From Nemertoderma westbladi (lineage: Eukaryota; Xenacoelomorpha; Nemertodermatida; Nemertodermatidae), in contig JAUCBJ010000276.1 in NCBI GenBank assembly GCA_032718475.1, positions 39,485 to 103,484 of the forward strand: 64,000 bases of DNA, read 5' to 3'. Shown one piece after another: positions 29,001-42,400 of this stretch. Each line of letters starts with the position of its first letter. Position 1 is the stretch's first letter. The translations under genes and the position numbers were made by a program. The notes beneath the pieces are model-generated. The model did no database searches and had not been told where the DNA came from. It saw only the letters and a list, made by a program, of their open reading frames with translations.

Positions 29001-31630
29001 CCAGTCTAAGCAAACAGAGACAATATTATTGTGGTACTAAAGGTTCTTTGTAGATAATAGCCAGTCTAAGCAAACAGAGACAATAATATTGTGGTACCAG
29101 AGGTTCTTTAAAGATAATAGCTAATCTAAGCAAACAGAGACAATATTATTGTGGTACCAGATGTTCTTTGTAGATAATAGCCAGTCTAAGCAATCAGAGA
29201 CAATATTATTGTGGTACCAGATGTTCTTTGTAAATAATAGCCAGTCTAAGAAAACAGAGACAATATTATTGTGGTACCAGATGTTCTTTGTAAATAATAG
29301 CCAGTCTAAGAAAACAGAGACAATATTATTGTGGTACCAGATGTTCTTTGTAGATAATAGCCAGTCTAAGCAAACAGAGACAATATTATTGTGGTACCAG
29401 AGGTTCTTTAAAGATAACAGCCAATCTAAGCAAACAGAGACAATATTATTGTGGTACTAAAGTTTCTTTGTAGATAATAGCCAGTCTAAGCAAACAGAGA
29501 CAATATTATTGTGGTACCAGAGGTTCTTTGTAGATAATAGCCAATCTAAGCAAACAGAGACAATATTATTGTGGAACCAGAGGTTCTTTGTAGATAATAG
29601 CCAGTCTAAGCAAACAGAGACAATATTATTGTGGTACCAGATGTTCTTTGTAGATAATAGCCAGTCTAAGCAAACAGAGACAATATTATTGTGGTACCAG
29701 AGGTTCTTTAAAGATAATAACCAGTCTAAGCAAACAGAGACAATATTATTGTGGTACCAGATGTTCTTTGTAGATAATAGCCAGTCTAAGCAAACAGAAA
29801 CAATATTATTGTGGTACCAGAGGTTCTTTAAAGATAATAGCCAGTCTAAGCAAACAGAGACAATATTATTGGGGTACCAGATGTTCTTTGTAGATAATAG
29901 CCAATCTAAGCAAACAGAGATCATATTATTGTGGTACCAGATGTTCTTTGTAGATAATAGCCAGTCTAAGCAAACAGAGACAATATTATTGTGGTACCAG
30001 AGGTTCTTTAAAGATAATAGCCAGTCTAAGCAAACAGAGACAATATTATTGTGGTACCAGAGGTTCTTTAAAAATAATAGCCAGTCTAAGCAAACAGAGA
30101 CAATTTTATTGTGATACCAGATGTTCTTTGTAGATAATAGCCAATCTAAGCAAACACAGACAATATTATTGTGGTAACAGACGATCTTTGTAAATAATAG
30201 CCAGTCTAAGCAAACAGAAACAATATTATTGTGGTACCAGAGGTTCTTTAAAGATAATAGCCAGTCTAAGCAAACAGAGACAATATTATTGTGGTACCAG
30301 AGGTTCTTTAAAGATAATAGCCAGTCTAAGCAAACAGAGACAATATTATTGTGGTACCAGAGGTTCTTTAAAGATAATAGCCAGTCTAAGCAAACACAGA
30401 CAATATTATTGTGGTACCAGACGATCTTTGTAAATAATACCCAGTCTAAGCAAACAGAGACATATTATTGTGGTACCAGATGTTCTTTGTAGATAATAGA
30501 CAGTCTAAGCAAACAGAGACAATATTATTGTGGTACCAGATGTTGTTTGTAGATAATAGCCCGTCTAAGCAAAGAGAGACAATATTATTGTGGTACCAGA
30601 TGTTCTTTGTAGATAATAGCCAATCTAAGCAAACAGAGATAATATTATTGTGGTACCAGATGTTCTTTGTAGATAATAGCCAGTCTAAGCAAACAGAGAT
30701 AATATTATTGTGGTACCAGATGTTCTTTGTAGATAATAGCCAGTGTAAGCAAACAGAGACAATATTATTGTGGTACCAGATGTTCTTTGTAGATAATAGA
30801 CAGTCTAAGAAAGCAGAGACAATATTATTGTGGTACCAGATGTTCTTTGTAGATAATAGCCAGTCTAAGCAAACAGAGAAAATATTATTGTGGTACCAGA
30901 TGTTCTTTGTAGATAATAGCCAATCTAAGCAAACAGAGATAATATTATTGTGGTACCAGATGTTCTTTGTAGATAATAGCCAGTCTAAGCAAACAGAGAC
31001 AATATTATTGTGGTACCAGATGTTCTTTGTAGATAATAGACAGTCTAAGCAAACAGAGACAATATTATTGTGGAACCAGAGGTTCTTTGTAGATAATAAC
31101 CAGTCTAAGCAATTAGAGACAATATTATTGTGGTACCAGATGTTCTTTGTAGATAATAGCCATTCTAAGCAAACACAGACGATATTATTGTGGTACCAGA
31201 TGTTCTTTGTAGATAATAGCCATTCTAAGCAAACACAGACGATATTATTGTGGTACCAGACGTTCTTTGTAAATAATAGCCAGTCTAAGCAAACAGAGAC
31301 AATATGATTGTGGTACCAGAGGTTCTTTAAAGATAATAGCCAGTCTAAGCAAACAGAGACAATATTATTGTGGTACCAGAGGTTCTTTAAAGATAATAGC
31401 CAGTCTAAGCAAACAGAGACAATATTATTGTGGTACCAGATGTTCTTTGTAGATAATAGCCAATCTAAGCAAACAGAGATAATATTATTGTGGTGCCAGA
31501 TGTTCTTTGTAGATAATAGCCAGTCTAAGCAAACAGAGACAATATTATTGTGGTACCAGAGGTTCTTTAAAGATAATAGCCAGTCTAACCGAACAGAGAC
31601 AATATTATTGTGGTACCAGAGGTTCATTGT
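20041..31630. repeat. Shuffled super-block region of the satellite
   Basis: Two kinds of large block alternate. One kind starts at 22252 and 27170 and is also seen at 15041 and 18107. The other starts at 20093, 24052 and 29457. A third tract, marked by CAGTGTAAGC and AAGAAAGCAGAG, occurs at 21104, 25782 and 30468. Spacing between like blocks is unequal (3959 and 5405 bp for the second kind, 4678 and 4686 bp for the third), so this is not a clean periodic array. Differences between like blocks are a handful of bases plus gains or losses of whole units; for example, the copy at 22256 lacks two units that include the 6-bp gain. Confidence 0.85.
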
Positions 31631-32520
31631 AGATACTAGCCAGTCTTAGCAAACAGAGACAATATTATTGTGATACTAAAGGTTCTTTAAAGATAATAGC
31701 CAGTCTAAGCAAACAGAGACATTATTATTGTGGTACCAGAGGTTCTTTAAAGATAATAGCCAGTCTAAGCAAACAGAGACAATATTATTGTTATACCAGA
31801 GGTTCTTTGTAGATAATAGCCAGTCTAAGCAAACAGAGACAATATTATTGTGGTACCAGAGGTTCTTTAAAGATAATAGCCAGTCTAACCAAACAGAGAC
31901 AATATTATTGTGGTACCAGAGGTTCATTGTAGATACTAGCCAGTCTTAGCAAACAGAGACAATATTATTGTGATACTAAAGGTTCTTTAAAGATAATAGC
32001 CAGTCTAAGCAAACAGAGACAATATTATTGTGATACTAAAGGTTCTTTAAAGATAATAGCCAGTCTAAGCAAACAGAGACATTATTATTGTGGTACCAGA
32101 GGTTCTTTAAAGATAATAGCCAGTCTAAGCAAACAGAGACAATATTATTGTGGTACCAGAGGTTCTTTAAAGATAATAGCCAGTCTAACCAAACAGAGAC
32201 AATATTATTGTGGTACCAGAGGTTCATTGTAGATACTAGCCAGTCTTAGCAAACAGAGACAATATTATTGTGATACTAAAGGTTCTTTAAAGATAATAGC
32301 CAGTCTAAGCAAACAGAGACATTATTATTGTTATACCAGAGGTTCTTTGTAGATAATAGCCAGTCTAAGCAAACAGAGACAATATTATTGTGGTACCAGA
32401 GGTTCTTTAAAGATAATAGCCAGTCTAACCAAACAGAGACAATATTATTGTGGTACCAGAGGTTCATTGTAGATACTAGCCAGTCTTAGCAAACAGAGAC
32501 AATATTATTGTGATACTAAA
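31621..32520. repeat. Short 240-300 bp higher-order repeat next to the LINE
   Basis: A marker unit, GGTTCATTGTAGATACTAGC followed by CAGTCTTAGC, recurs at 31621, 31921, 32221 and 32461 (spacings 300, 300 and 240 bp). It is followed each time by a unit with TGTGATACTAAAGG. Copies differ by loss or gain of single units. This tract lies just left of the LINE insertion. Confidence 0.85.
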
Positions 32521-32948
32521 GGTTCTTTAAAGATAATAGCCAGTCTAAGCAAACAGAGACATTATTATTGTGGTACCAGAGGTTCTTTGTAGATACTAGC
32601 CAGTCTTAGCAAACAGAGACAATATTATTGTGATACTAAAGGTTCTTTAAAGATAATAGCCAGTCTAAGCAAACAGAGACATTATTATTGTGGTACCAGA
32701 GGTTCTTTGTAGATAATAGCCAATCTAAGCAAACAGAGACAATATTATTGTGGTACCAGAGTTTCTTTGTAGATAATAGCCAGTCTAAGCAAACAGAGAC
32801 AATATTATTGTGGTACCAAAGGTTCTTTAAAGATAATAGCCAGTCTAAGCAAACAGAGACATTATTATTGTGGTACCAGAGGTTCTTTGTAGATAATAGC
32901 CAATCTAAGCAAACAGAGACAATATTATTGTGGTACCAGATGTTCTTT

Positions 32949-34322
32949 CCTAATTCCCTTAAAATAGCCAAAGTTATTCCCTCATATAAAACCGAAAACC
33001 CTGCAGATCCTAATAATTACCGACCCATTTCTTTACTTCCCATACTCTCAAAATTATATGAACAAATTATTAACTCACAATTATTGTCTTTTTTCTCACA
33101 ATACTGCATTTTATCTGATTCGCAATTTGGTTTCCGGTCAAAAACATCCACTTCACACGCACTCCTAACAGTAACAGAAAAAATTCATCAGGCATTAGAT
33201 ATTAAAAACACTACTTGCACAATATATATTGACCTAAAAAAGGCGTTTGACACCATCAACCATAAAATCTTATTATCGAAGCTTGAGAGCTATGGCGTAC
33301 GCGGAACTCCGCTACAACTAATCTCCAGCTTCCTATCAAATCGATTTCAGTTCGTCTCTGTAGATTCTAATTACTCCTCTCTTCTACCCTTATTATGTGG
33401 TCTACCACAAGGTGGCACTCTGTCACCATTTCTCTTTCTAATCTACATAAACGACTTACCTAACGCTACAACTCTACTAACTACCTTGTTTGCTGATGAC
33501 ACTACTCTCAGCCAATCAGCTCCAGACATAACCAACTTAGCCAACATCACTAACTCAGAATTATCGAAAGTAGCTGATTGGCTGATTGATAATCGTCTAT
33601 CACTAAACCTAAAAAAAACTGAAATGACTATATTCTCTAACACCTTAAACAATCTTTCTGATTTTCCTTCGATACTAATTAGCAACCAAATAATTAAAAT
33701 CACAAATAGTTATAAATTCCTAGGCATATACGTCGATAGTAAGCTCAGCTGGAAACCTCACATTAACTATGTAATAAAGAAAGTCTCTAAATCTGCTGGT
33801 ATTTTCTATAAGCTACGCTATATCTTCCCACTTCATATACTTCGCCAGCTTTACTTCACACTAATTCACCCCTATCTAACCTATGGTAGTATTCTATGGG
33901 GCAGTGCTCAAAGTACCCTCATCAATCCACTCTGCATAAAATTCAATAAAATAGTCCGTTGTATAACCTTTAATCCCTATAGATCCTCTGCTGCTCCAAT
34001 CTACAAATCATTAAATATTCTTCCTCTAGACAGTCTATATAAACTGCAAGTAGGGCGTTTTATGTACGAAGTGAATTCTAATTGATCTCCTGCCCCCATT
34101 CTAGAATTATTCACAAAATCTGCTTCTATTCATAGCTATTCTACCCGATCGGCAGCCCGAGGTGACTACTATATCCAAACTGTAAGGCTCTCTTCATCTC
34201 AACGCTCTTTGAGCTTCCAGGGCCCTCAAATTTGGAATATCATTCCTTCGGACATTAGGTCTTCAAAAACAAAAACAATCGTTTCTAAAAAATTAAAACA
34301 ATATCTGTTAGCCTCTATCTGA
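32949..34322 (+). pseudogene. Reverse transcriptase fragment with an internal stop (LINE ORF2)
   Basis: The frame reads through the palm of a non-LTR reverse transcriptase. In order it shows the NYRPISLLPILSKL region (about 33018-33060), the metal-binding block YIDLKKAFD (about 33225-33252), GLPQGGTLSPFLF (about 33400-33435) and the catalytic FADD (about 33488-33499). The C-terminal connector contains LGIYVDSKLSWKPHI and the HPYLTYG motif. A TGA at 34083-34085 interrupts it. The same frame then continues for 78 codons to TGA 34320-34322 and contains the usual tail signature (YSTRSAARG, then GPQIWNIIPSDIR), so the first TGA is a disabling mutation rather than the natural end. The left part is fused in frame with satellite from 32688, which is accidental. 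Endonuclease is absent and the copy is dead. Confidence 0.9.
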
Positions 34323-34795
34323 TTAACTCTATTTTATTTTTATTTGTTTTTTATTGAATTTTTTTTCCCTTATGAAATGCAATTATAATCCACAAAATTT
34401 TAAAATTTATCAATTTTATATGTGTTAGTTTGCCTGCGTTGGTGCATGGACCTGACCCGTCGTGTGTTATCGATTGCTTGTGTGATGAGAATAAAAAATG
34501 TCAGCAAGTTCTAAATTGGTAAAATTCTGAATCTAGTATAAACTGAACCCTCACTCTCCTCTCCCCCCCCCCCCCCCCCCCCCAAGTTACTCTCCCCCAT
34601 GTCCACAACACCCCCACACTCCACTATTTCCAGCATCTGGATACTAGCACTACTAGCTATGCTATTGCTATAGTATCCAGTGCAATGTTTTTTTCAATGT
34701 TAGTATGTTAGTTATATCATTTACTTTATGTATGTGCATTGTACATATTTTATGGAAGTAATGGAAAGGAAATTAAAAATAAATTGAAATTGAAA
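34323..34795 (+). other. 3' UTR and tail of the truncated LINE
   Basis: This is non-coding sequence after the last stop of the LINE frame. It is T- and A-rich with a C-rich centre (CACTCTCCTCTCC, then 21 consecutive C at 34563-34583) and ends in ATTGAAATTGAAA. No promoter or gene is visible. The poly-C tract is prone to length error in sequencing. Confidence 0.75.
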
Positions 34796-35100
34796 TCTTT
34801 AAAGATAATAGCCAGTCTAAGCAAACAGAGACAATATTATTGTGGTACCAGAGGTTCTCTGTAGATAATAGACAGTCTAAGCAAACAGAGACAATATTAT
34901 TGTGGAACCAGAGGTTCTTTGTAGATAATAGCCGGTCTAAGCAAACAGAGACAATATTATTGTGGTACCAGATGTTCTTTGTAGATAATAGCCAGTCTAA
35001 GCAAACAGAGACAATATTATTGTGGTACCAGAGGTTCTTTGTAGATAATAGCCAGTCTAAGCAAACAGAGACAATATTATTGTGGTACTAGAGGTTCTCT

Positions 35101-36420
35101 GTAGATATTAGCCAGTCTAAGCAAACAGAGATAATATTATTGTGGTACCAGAGGTTCTTTGTAGATAATAGCCAGTCTAAGCAAACATAGACAATATTAT
35201 TGTGGTGCCAGATGTTCTTTGTAGATAATAGCCAGTCTAAGCAAACAGAGACAATATTATTGTGGTACCAGATGTTCTTTGTAGATAATAGCCATTCTAA
35301 GCAAACAGAGTCAATATTATTGTGGTACCAGATGTTATTTGTAGATAATAGCCAGTCTAAGCAAACATAGACAATATTATTGTGGTACCAGAGGTTCTTT
35401 GTAGATAATAGCCGGTCTAAGCAAACAGAGACAATATTATTGTGGTACCAGATGTTCTTTGTAGATAATAGCCAGTCTAAGCAAACAGAGACAATATTAT
35501 TGTGGTACCAGAGGTTCTTTGTAGATAATAGCCGGTCTAAGCAAACAGAGACAATATTATTGTGGTACCAGAGGTTCTTTGTAGATAATAGCCGGTCTAA
35601 GCAAACAGAGACAATATTATTGTGGTACCAGATGTTCTTTGTAGATAATAGCCAGTCTAAGCAAACAGAGACAATATTATTGTGGTACCAGATGTTCTTT
35701 GTAGATAATAGCCAGTCTAAGCAAACAGAGACATTATTATTGTGGTACCAAAGGTTCTTTGTAGAAAATAAACAGTCTAAGCAAACAGAGACAATATTAT
35801 TGTGGTACTAAAGGTTCTTTGTAGATAATAGCCAGTCTAAGCAAACAGAGATAATATTATTGTGGTACCAGAGGTTCTTTGTAGATAATAGCCAGTCTAA
35901 GCAAACATAGACAATATTATTGTGGTGCCAGATGTTCTTTGTAGATAATAGCCAGTCTAAGCAAACAGAGACAATATTATTGTGGTACCAGATGTTCTTT
36001 GTAGATAATAGCCATTCTAAGCAAACAGAGTCAATATTATTGTGGTACCAGATGTTATTTGTAGATAATAGCCAGTCTAAGCAAACATAGACAATATTAT
36101 TGTGGTACCAGAGGTTCTTTGTAGATAATAGCCGGTCTAAGCAAACAGAGACAATATTATTGTGGTACCAGATGTTCTTTGTAGATAATAGCCAGTCTAA
36201 GCAAACAGAGACAATATTATTGTGGTACCAGAGGTTCTTTGTAGATAATAGCCGGTCTAAGCAAACAGAGACAATATTATTGTGGTACCAGAGGTTCTTT
36301 GTAGATAATAGCCGGTCTAAGCAAACAGAGACAATATTATTGTGGTACCAGATGTTCTTTGTAGATAATAGCCAGTCTAAGCAAACAGAGACAATATTAT
36401 TGTGGTACCAGATGTTCTTT
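35101..36420. repeat. 720-bp higher-order repeat (12 units), two copies
   Basis: Units from 35161 to about 35700 recur at 35881 to about 36420, offset by exactly 720 bp. Shared markers are TGTGGTGCCAG, GAGTCAATATT, GATGTTATTT and several GCCGGTC units. They diverge at 35701 against 36421. Confidence 0.87.
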
Positions 36421-36540
36421 GTAGATAATAGCCAGTCTAAGCAAACAGAGACAATATTATTGTGGTACTAGAGGTTCTTTGTAGATAATAGCCAGTCTAA
36501 GCAAACAGAGACAATATTATTGTGGTACCAGAGGTTCATT

Positions 36541-39480
36541 GTAGATACTAGCCAGTCTAAGCAAACAGAGACAATATTATTGTGGTACCAGATGTTCTTT
36601 GTAGATAATAGCCAGTCTAAGCAAACAGAGACAATATTATTGTGGTACCAAAGGTTCTTTAAAGATAATAGCCAGTCTAAGCAAACAGAGACATTATTAT
36701 TGTGGTACCAAAGGTTCTTTGTAGATAATAGCCAGTCTAAGCAAACAGAGACAATATTATTCTTTTACTAAAGGTTCTTTAAAGATAATAGCCAGTTTAA
36801 GCAAACAGAGACATTATTATTGAGTTACCGAAGGTTCTTTGTAGATAATAGCCAGTCTAAGCAAACAGAGGCAATATTATTGTGGTACTAAAGGTTCTTT
36901 GTAGATAATAGCCAGTCTAAGCAAACATAGACAATATTATTGTGGTACCAGATGTTCTTTGTAGATAATAGCCAGTCTAAGCAAACATAGACAATATTAT
37001 TGTTGTATCAGAGGTCCTTTGTAGATAATAGCCGGTCTAAGCAAACAGAGGCAATATTATTGTGGTACCACAGGTTCTTTGTAGATACTAGCCAGTCTAA
37101 GCAAACAGAGACAATATTATTGTGGTACCAGAGGTTCTTTGTAGATAATAGCCAGTCTAAGCAAACAGAGACAATATTATTGTGGTACCAGAGGTTCTCT
37201 GTAGATAATAGCCAGTCTAAGCAAACAGAGACAATATTATTGTGGTACCAGGTGTTCTTTGTAGATAATAGCCAGTCTAAGCAAACAGAGACAATATTAT
37301 TGTGGTACCAGAGGTTCTTTGTAGATAATAGCCAGTCTAAGCAAACAGAGACAATATTATTGTGGTACCAGAGGTTCTTTGTAGATAATAGCCAGTCTAA
37401 GCAAACAGAGACAATATTATTGTGGTACCAGAGGTTCTTTGTAGATAATAGCCAGTCTAAGCAAACAGAGACAATATTATTGTGGTACCAGGTGTTCTTT
37501 GTAGATAATAGCCAGTCTAAGCAAACAGAGACAATATTATTGTGGTACCAGAGGTTCTTTGTAGATAATAGCCAGTCTAAGCAAACAGAGACAATATTAT
37601 TGTGGTACCAGGTGTTCTTTGTAGATAATAGCCAGTCTAAGCAAACAGAGACAATATTATTGTGGTACCAGAGGTTCTTTGTAGATAATAGCCAATCTAA
37701 GCAAACAGAGACAATATTATTGTGGTACCAGGTGTTCTTTGTAGATAATAGCCAGTCTAAGCAAACAGAGACAATATTATTGTGGTACCAGGTGTTCTTT
37801 GTAGATAATAGCCAGTCTAAGCAAACAGAGACAATGTTATTGTGGTACCAGAGGTTCTTTGTAGATAATAGCCAGTCTAAGCAAACAGAGACAATATTAT
37901 TGTGGTACCAGAGGTTCTTTGTAGATAATAGCCAGTCTAAGCAAACAGAGACAATATTATTGTGGTACCAGAGGTTCTTTGTAGATAATAGCCAATCTAA
38001 GCAAACAGAGACAATATTATTGTGGTACCAGAGGTTCATTGTAGATACTAGCCAGTCTAAGCAAACAGAGACAATATTATTGTGGTACCAGATGTTCTTT
38101 GTAGATAATAGCCAGTCTAAGCAAACAGAGACAATATTATTGTGGTACCAAAGGTTCTTTAAAGATAATAGCCAGTCTAAGCAAACAGAGACATTATTAT
38201 TGTGGTACCAAAGGTTCTTTGTAGATAATAGCCAGTCTAAGCAAACAGAGACAATATTATTCTTTTACTAAAGGTTCTTTAAAGATAATAGCCAGTCTAA
38301 GCAAACAGAGACATTATTATTGAGTTACCGAAGGTTCTTTGTAGATAATAGCCAGTCTAAGCAAACAGAGGCAATATTATTGTGGTACTAAAGGTTCTTT
38401 GTAGATAATAGCCAGTCTAAGCAAACATAGACAATATTATTGTGGTACCAGATGTTCTTTGTAGATAATAGCCAGTCTAAGCAAACATAGACAATATTAT
38501 TGTTGTATCAGAGGTCCTTTGTAGATAATAGCCGGTCTAAGCAAACAGAGACAATATTATTGTGGTACCACAGGTTCTTTGTAGATACTAGCCAGTCTAA
38601 GCAAACAGAGACAATATTATTGTGGTACCAGATGTTCTCTGTAGATAATAGCCAGTCTAAGCAAACAGAGACAATATTATTGTGGTACCAGGTGTTCTTT
38701 GTAGATAATAGCCAGTCTAAGCAAACAGAGACAATATTATTGTGGTACCAGAGGTTCTTTGTAGATAATAGCCAGTCTAAGCAAACAGAGACAATATTAT
38801 TGTGGTACCAGAGGTTCTTTGTAGATAATAGCCAGTCTAAGCAAACAGAGACAATATTATTGTGGTACCAGAGGTTCTTTGTAGATAATAGCCAGTCTAA
38901 GCAAACAGAGACAATATTATTGTGGTACCAGGTGTTCTTTGTAGATAATAGCCAGTCTAAGCAAACAGAGACAATATTATTGTGGTACCAGAGGTTCTTT
39001 GTAGATAATAGCCAGTCTAAGCAAACAGAGACAATATTATTGTGGTACCAGGTGTTCTTTGTAGATAATAGCCAGTCTAAGCAAACAGAGACAATATTAT
39101 TGTGGTACCAGAGGTTCTTTGTAGATAATAGCCAATCTAAGCAAACAGAGACAATATTATTGTGGTACCAGGTGTTCTTTGTAGATAATAGCCAGTCTAA
39201 GCAAACAGAGACAATATTATTGTGGTACCAGGTGTTCTTTGTAGATAATAGCCAGTCTAAGCAAACAGAGACAATGTTATTGTGGTACCAGAGGTTCTTT
39301 GTAGATAATAGCCAGTCTAAGCAAACAGAGACAATATTATTGTGGTACCAGAGGTTCTTTGTAGATAATAGCCAGTCTAAGCAAACAGAGACAATATTAT
39401 TGTGGTACCAGAGGTTCTTTGTAGATAATAGCCAGTCTAAGCAAACAGAGACAATATTATTGTGGTACTAAAGGTTCTTT
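36541..39480. repeat. 1500-bp higher-order repeat (25 units), two copies
   Basis: Units from 36541 recur from 38041, offset by 1500 bp. Markers are CATTGTAGATACTAGC, ATTCTTTTACTAAAGG, TTGAGTTACCGAAGG and TTGTTGTATCAGAGGTCC. One 60-bp unit is missing from the second copy near 38600, so the offset becomes 1440 after it. A third partial copy of the TTGTTGTATCAGAGGTCC marker lies at 42990. A 600-bp sub-repeat marked by ACAATGTTATTG recurs at 39241 and 39841. Confidence 0.86.
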
Positions 39481-42400
39481 GTAGATAATAGCCAGTCTAA
39501 GCAAACAGAGACAATATTATTGTGGTACCAGAGGTTCTTTGTAGATAATAGCCAGTCTAAGCAAACAGAGACAATATTATTGTGGTACCAGGTGTTCTTT
39601 GTAGATAATAGCCAGTCTAAGCAAACAGAGACAATATTATTGTGGTACCAGGTGTTCTTTGTAGATAATAGCCAGTCTAAGCAAACAGAGACAATATTAT
39701 TGTGGTACCAGAGGTTCTTTGTAGATAATAGCCAATCTAAGCAAACAGAGACAATATTATTGTGGTACCAGGTGTTCTTTGTAGATAATAGCCAGTCTAA
39801 GCAAACAGAGACAATATTATTGTGGTACCAGGTGTTCTTTGTAGATAATAGCCAGTCTAAGCAAACAGAGACAATGTTATTGTGGTACCAGAGGTTCTTT
39901 GTAGATAATAGCCAGTCTAAGCAAACAGAGACAATATTATTGTGGTACCAGAGGTTCTTTGTAGATAATAGCCAGTCTAAGCAAACAGAGACAATATTAT
40001 TGTGGTACCAGAGGTTCTTTGTAGATAATAGCCAGTCTAAGCAAACAGAGACAATATTATTGTGGTACTAAAGGTTCTTTGTAGATAATAGCCAGTCTAA
40101 GCAAACAGAGACAATATTATTGTGGTACCAGAGGTTCTTTGTAGATAATAGCCAGTCTAAGCAAACAGAGACAATATTATTGTGGTACCAGGTGTTCTTT
40201 GTAGATAATAGCCAGTCTAAGCAAACAGAGACAATATTATTGTGGTACCAGGTGTTCTTTGTAGATAATAGCCAGTCTAAGCAAACAGAGACAATATTAT
40301 TGTGGTACCAGGTGTTCTTTGTAGATAATAGCTAGTCTAAGCAAACAGAGACAATATTATTGTGGTACCAGGTGTTCTTTATAGATAATAGCCAGTCTAA
40401 GCAAACAGAGACAATATTATTGTGGTACCAGAGGTTCTTTGTAGATAATAGCCAGTCTAAGCAAACAGAGACAATATTATTGTGGTACCAGGTGTTCTTT
40501 GTAGATAATAGCCAGTCTAAGCAAACAGAGACAATATTATTGTGGTACCAGGTGTTCTTTGTAGATAATAGCCAGTCTAAGCAAACAGAGACAATATTAT
40601 TGTGGTACCAGGTGTTCTTTGTAGATAATAGCCAGTCTAAGCAAACAGAGACAATATTATTGTGGTACTAAAGGTTCTTTGTAGATAATAGCCAGTCTAA
40701 GCAAACAGAGACAATATTATTGTGGTACCAGGTGTTCTTTGTAGATAATAGCCAGTCTAAGCAAACAGAGACAATATTATTGTGGTACCAGAGGTTCTTT
40801 GTAGATAATAGCCAATCTAAGCAAACAGAGACAATATTATTGTGGTACCAGGTGTTCTTTATAGATAATAGCCAGTCTAAGCAAACAGAGACAATATTAT
40901 TGTGGTACCCGAGGTTCTTTGTAGATAATAGCCAGTCTAAGCAAACAGAGACAATATTATTGTGGTACCAGAGGTTCTTTGTAGATAATAGCCAGTCTAA
41001 GCAAACAGAGACAATATTATTGAGGTACCAGGTGTTCTTTGTAGATAATAGCCAGTCTAAGCAAACAGAGACAATATTATTGTGGTACCAGAGGTTCTTT
41101 GTAGATAATAGCCAATCTAAGCAAACAGAGACAATATTATTGTGGTACCAGGTGTTCTTTGTAGATAATAGCCAGTCTAAGCAAACAGAGACAATATTAT
41201 TGTGGTACCAGGTGTTCTTTGTAGATAATAGCCAGTCTAAGCAAACAGAGACAATAGTATTGTGGTACAAGAGGTTCTTTGTAGATAATAGCCATTCTAA
41301 GCAAACAGAGACAATATTATTGTGGTACCAGGTGTTCTTTGTAGATAATAGCCAGTCTAAGCAAACAGAGACAATATTATTGTGGTACCAGAGGTTCTTT
41401 GTAGATAATAGCCAGTCTAAGCAAACAGAGACAATATTATTGTGGTACCAAAGGTTCTTTAAAGATAATAGCCAGTCTAAGCAAACAGAGACATTATTAT
41501 TGTGGTACCAAAGGTTCTTTGTAGATAATAGCCAGTCTAAGCAAACAGAGACAATATTATTGTGGTACCAGAGGTTCTTTGTAGATAATAGCCAATCTAA
41601 GCAAACAGAGACAATATTATTGTGGTACCAGGTGTTCTTTGTAGATAATAGCCAGTCTAAGCAAACAATTATTGTGGTACCAAAGGTTCTTTGTAGATAA
41701 TAGCCAGTCTAAGCAAACAGAGACAATATTATTGTGGTACCAGAGGTTCTTTGTAGATAATAGCCAATCTAAGCAAACAGAGACAATATTATTGTGGTAC
41801 CAGGTGTTCTTTGTAGATAATAGCCAGTCTAAGCAAACAGAGACAATATTATTGTGGTACCAGAGGTTCTTTGTAGATAATAGCCAATCTAAGCAAACAG
41901 AGACAATATTATTGTGGTACCAGAGGTTCTTTGTAGATAATAGCCAGTCTAAGCAAACAGAGACAATATTATTGTTATACCAGAGTTTCTTTGTAGATAA
42001 TAGCCAGTCTAAGCAAACAGAGACAATATTATTGTGGTACCAAAGGTTCTTTAAAGATAATAGCCAGTCTAAGCAAACAGAGACATTATTATTGTGGTAC
42101 CAGAGGTTCTTTGTAGATAATAGCCAGTCTAAGCAAACAGAGACAATATTATTGTGGTACCAGATGTTCTTTGTAGATAATAGCCAGTCTAAGCAAACAG
42201 AGACAATATTATTGTGGTACCAGATGTTCTTTGTAGATAATAGCCAGTCTAAGCAAACAGAGACAATATTATTGTGGTACCAGATGTTATTTGTAGATAA
42301 TAGCCAGTCTAAGCAAACAGAGACAATATTATTGTGGTACCAGATGTTCTTTGTAGATAATAGCCAGTCTAAGCAAACAGAGACAATATTATTGTTATAC

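Larger units (their letters stand above)
12089..32948. repeat. 60-bp satellite array, block 2 (about 348 units)
   Basis: This continues the same 60-bp family after the SINE. Typical variants here are TTCTTTAAAGATAAT, GATGTTC, AATAATATTG for AATATTATTG, AACAGACAATC and GAGATCATATT. The block is built from large, recently copied segments. A recurrent 1-bp deletion (GAGACATATT) occurs near 13163, 13822, 21093, 25052, 25771 and 30457. A 6-bp gain giving GGTACCGGTACC occurs near 15160, 18227 and 27290. There is no gene in it; long reading frames on both strands follow from the period of 60. Confidence 0.97.
32949..34795 (+). mobile_element. 5'-truncated CR1/L2-like LINE inserted in the satellite
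   Basis: The satellite stops after TGTTCTTT at 32948 and unrelated sequence begins with codons for reverse transcriptase. The element ends in AAATTGAAATTGAAA at 34795, a short repeated tail typical of the CR1/L2 side of the Jockey superfamily rather than a poly-A tail. Satellite then resumes at CTTTAAAGATAATAG. TCTTT is present at both junctions (32944-32948 and 34796-34800), a possible 5-bp target-site duplication. The endonuclease domain and the start of the ORF are missing. The 3' UTR (34323-34795) has a run of 21 C at 34563-34583. Confidence 0.88.
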
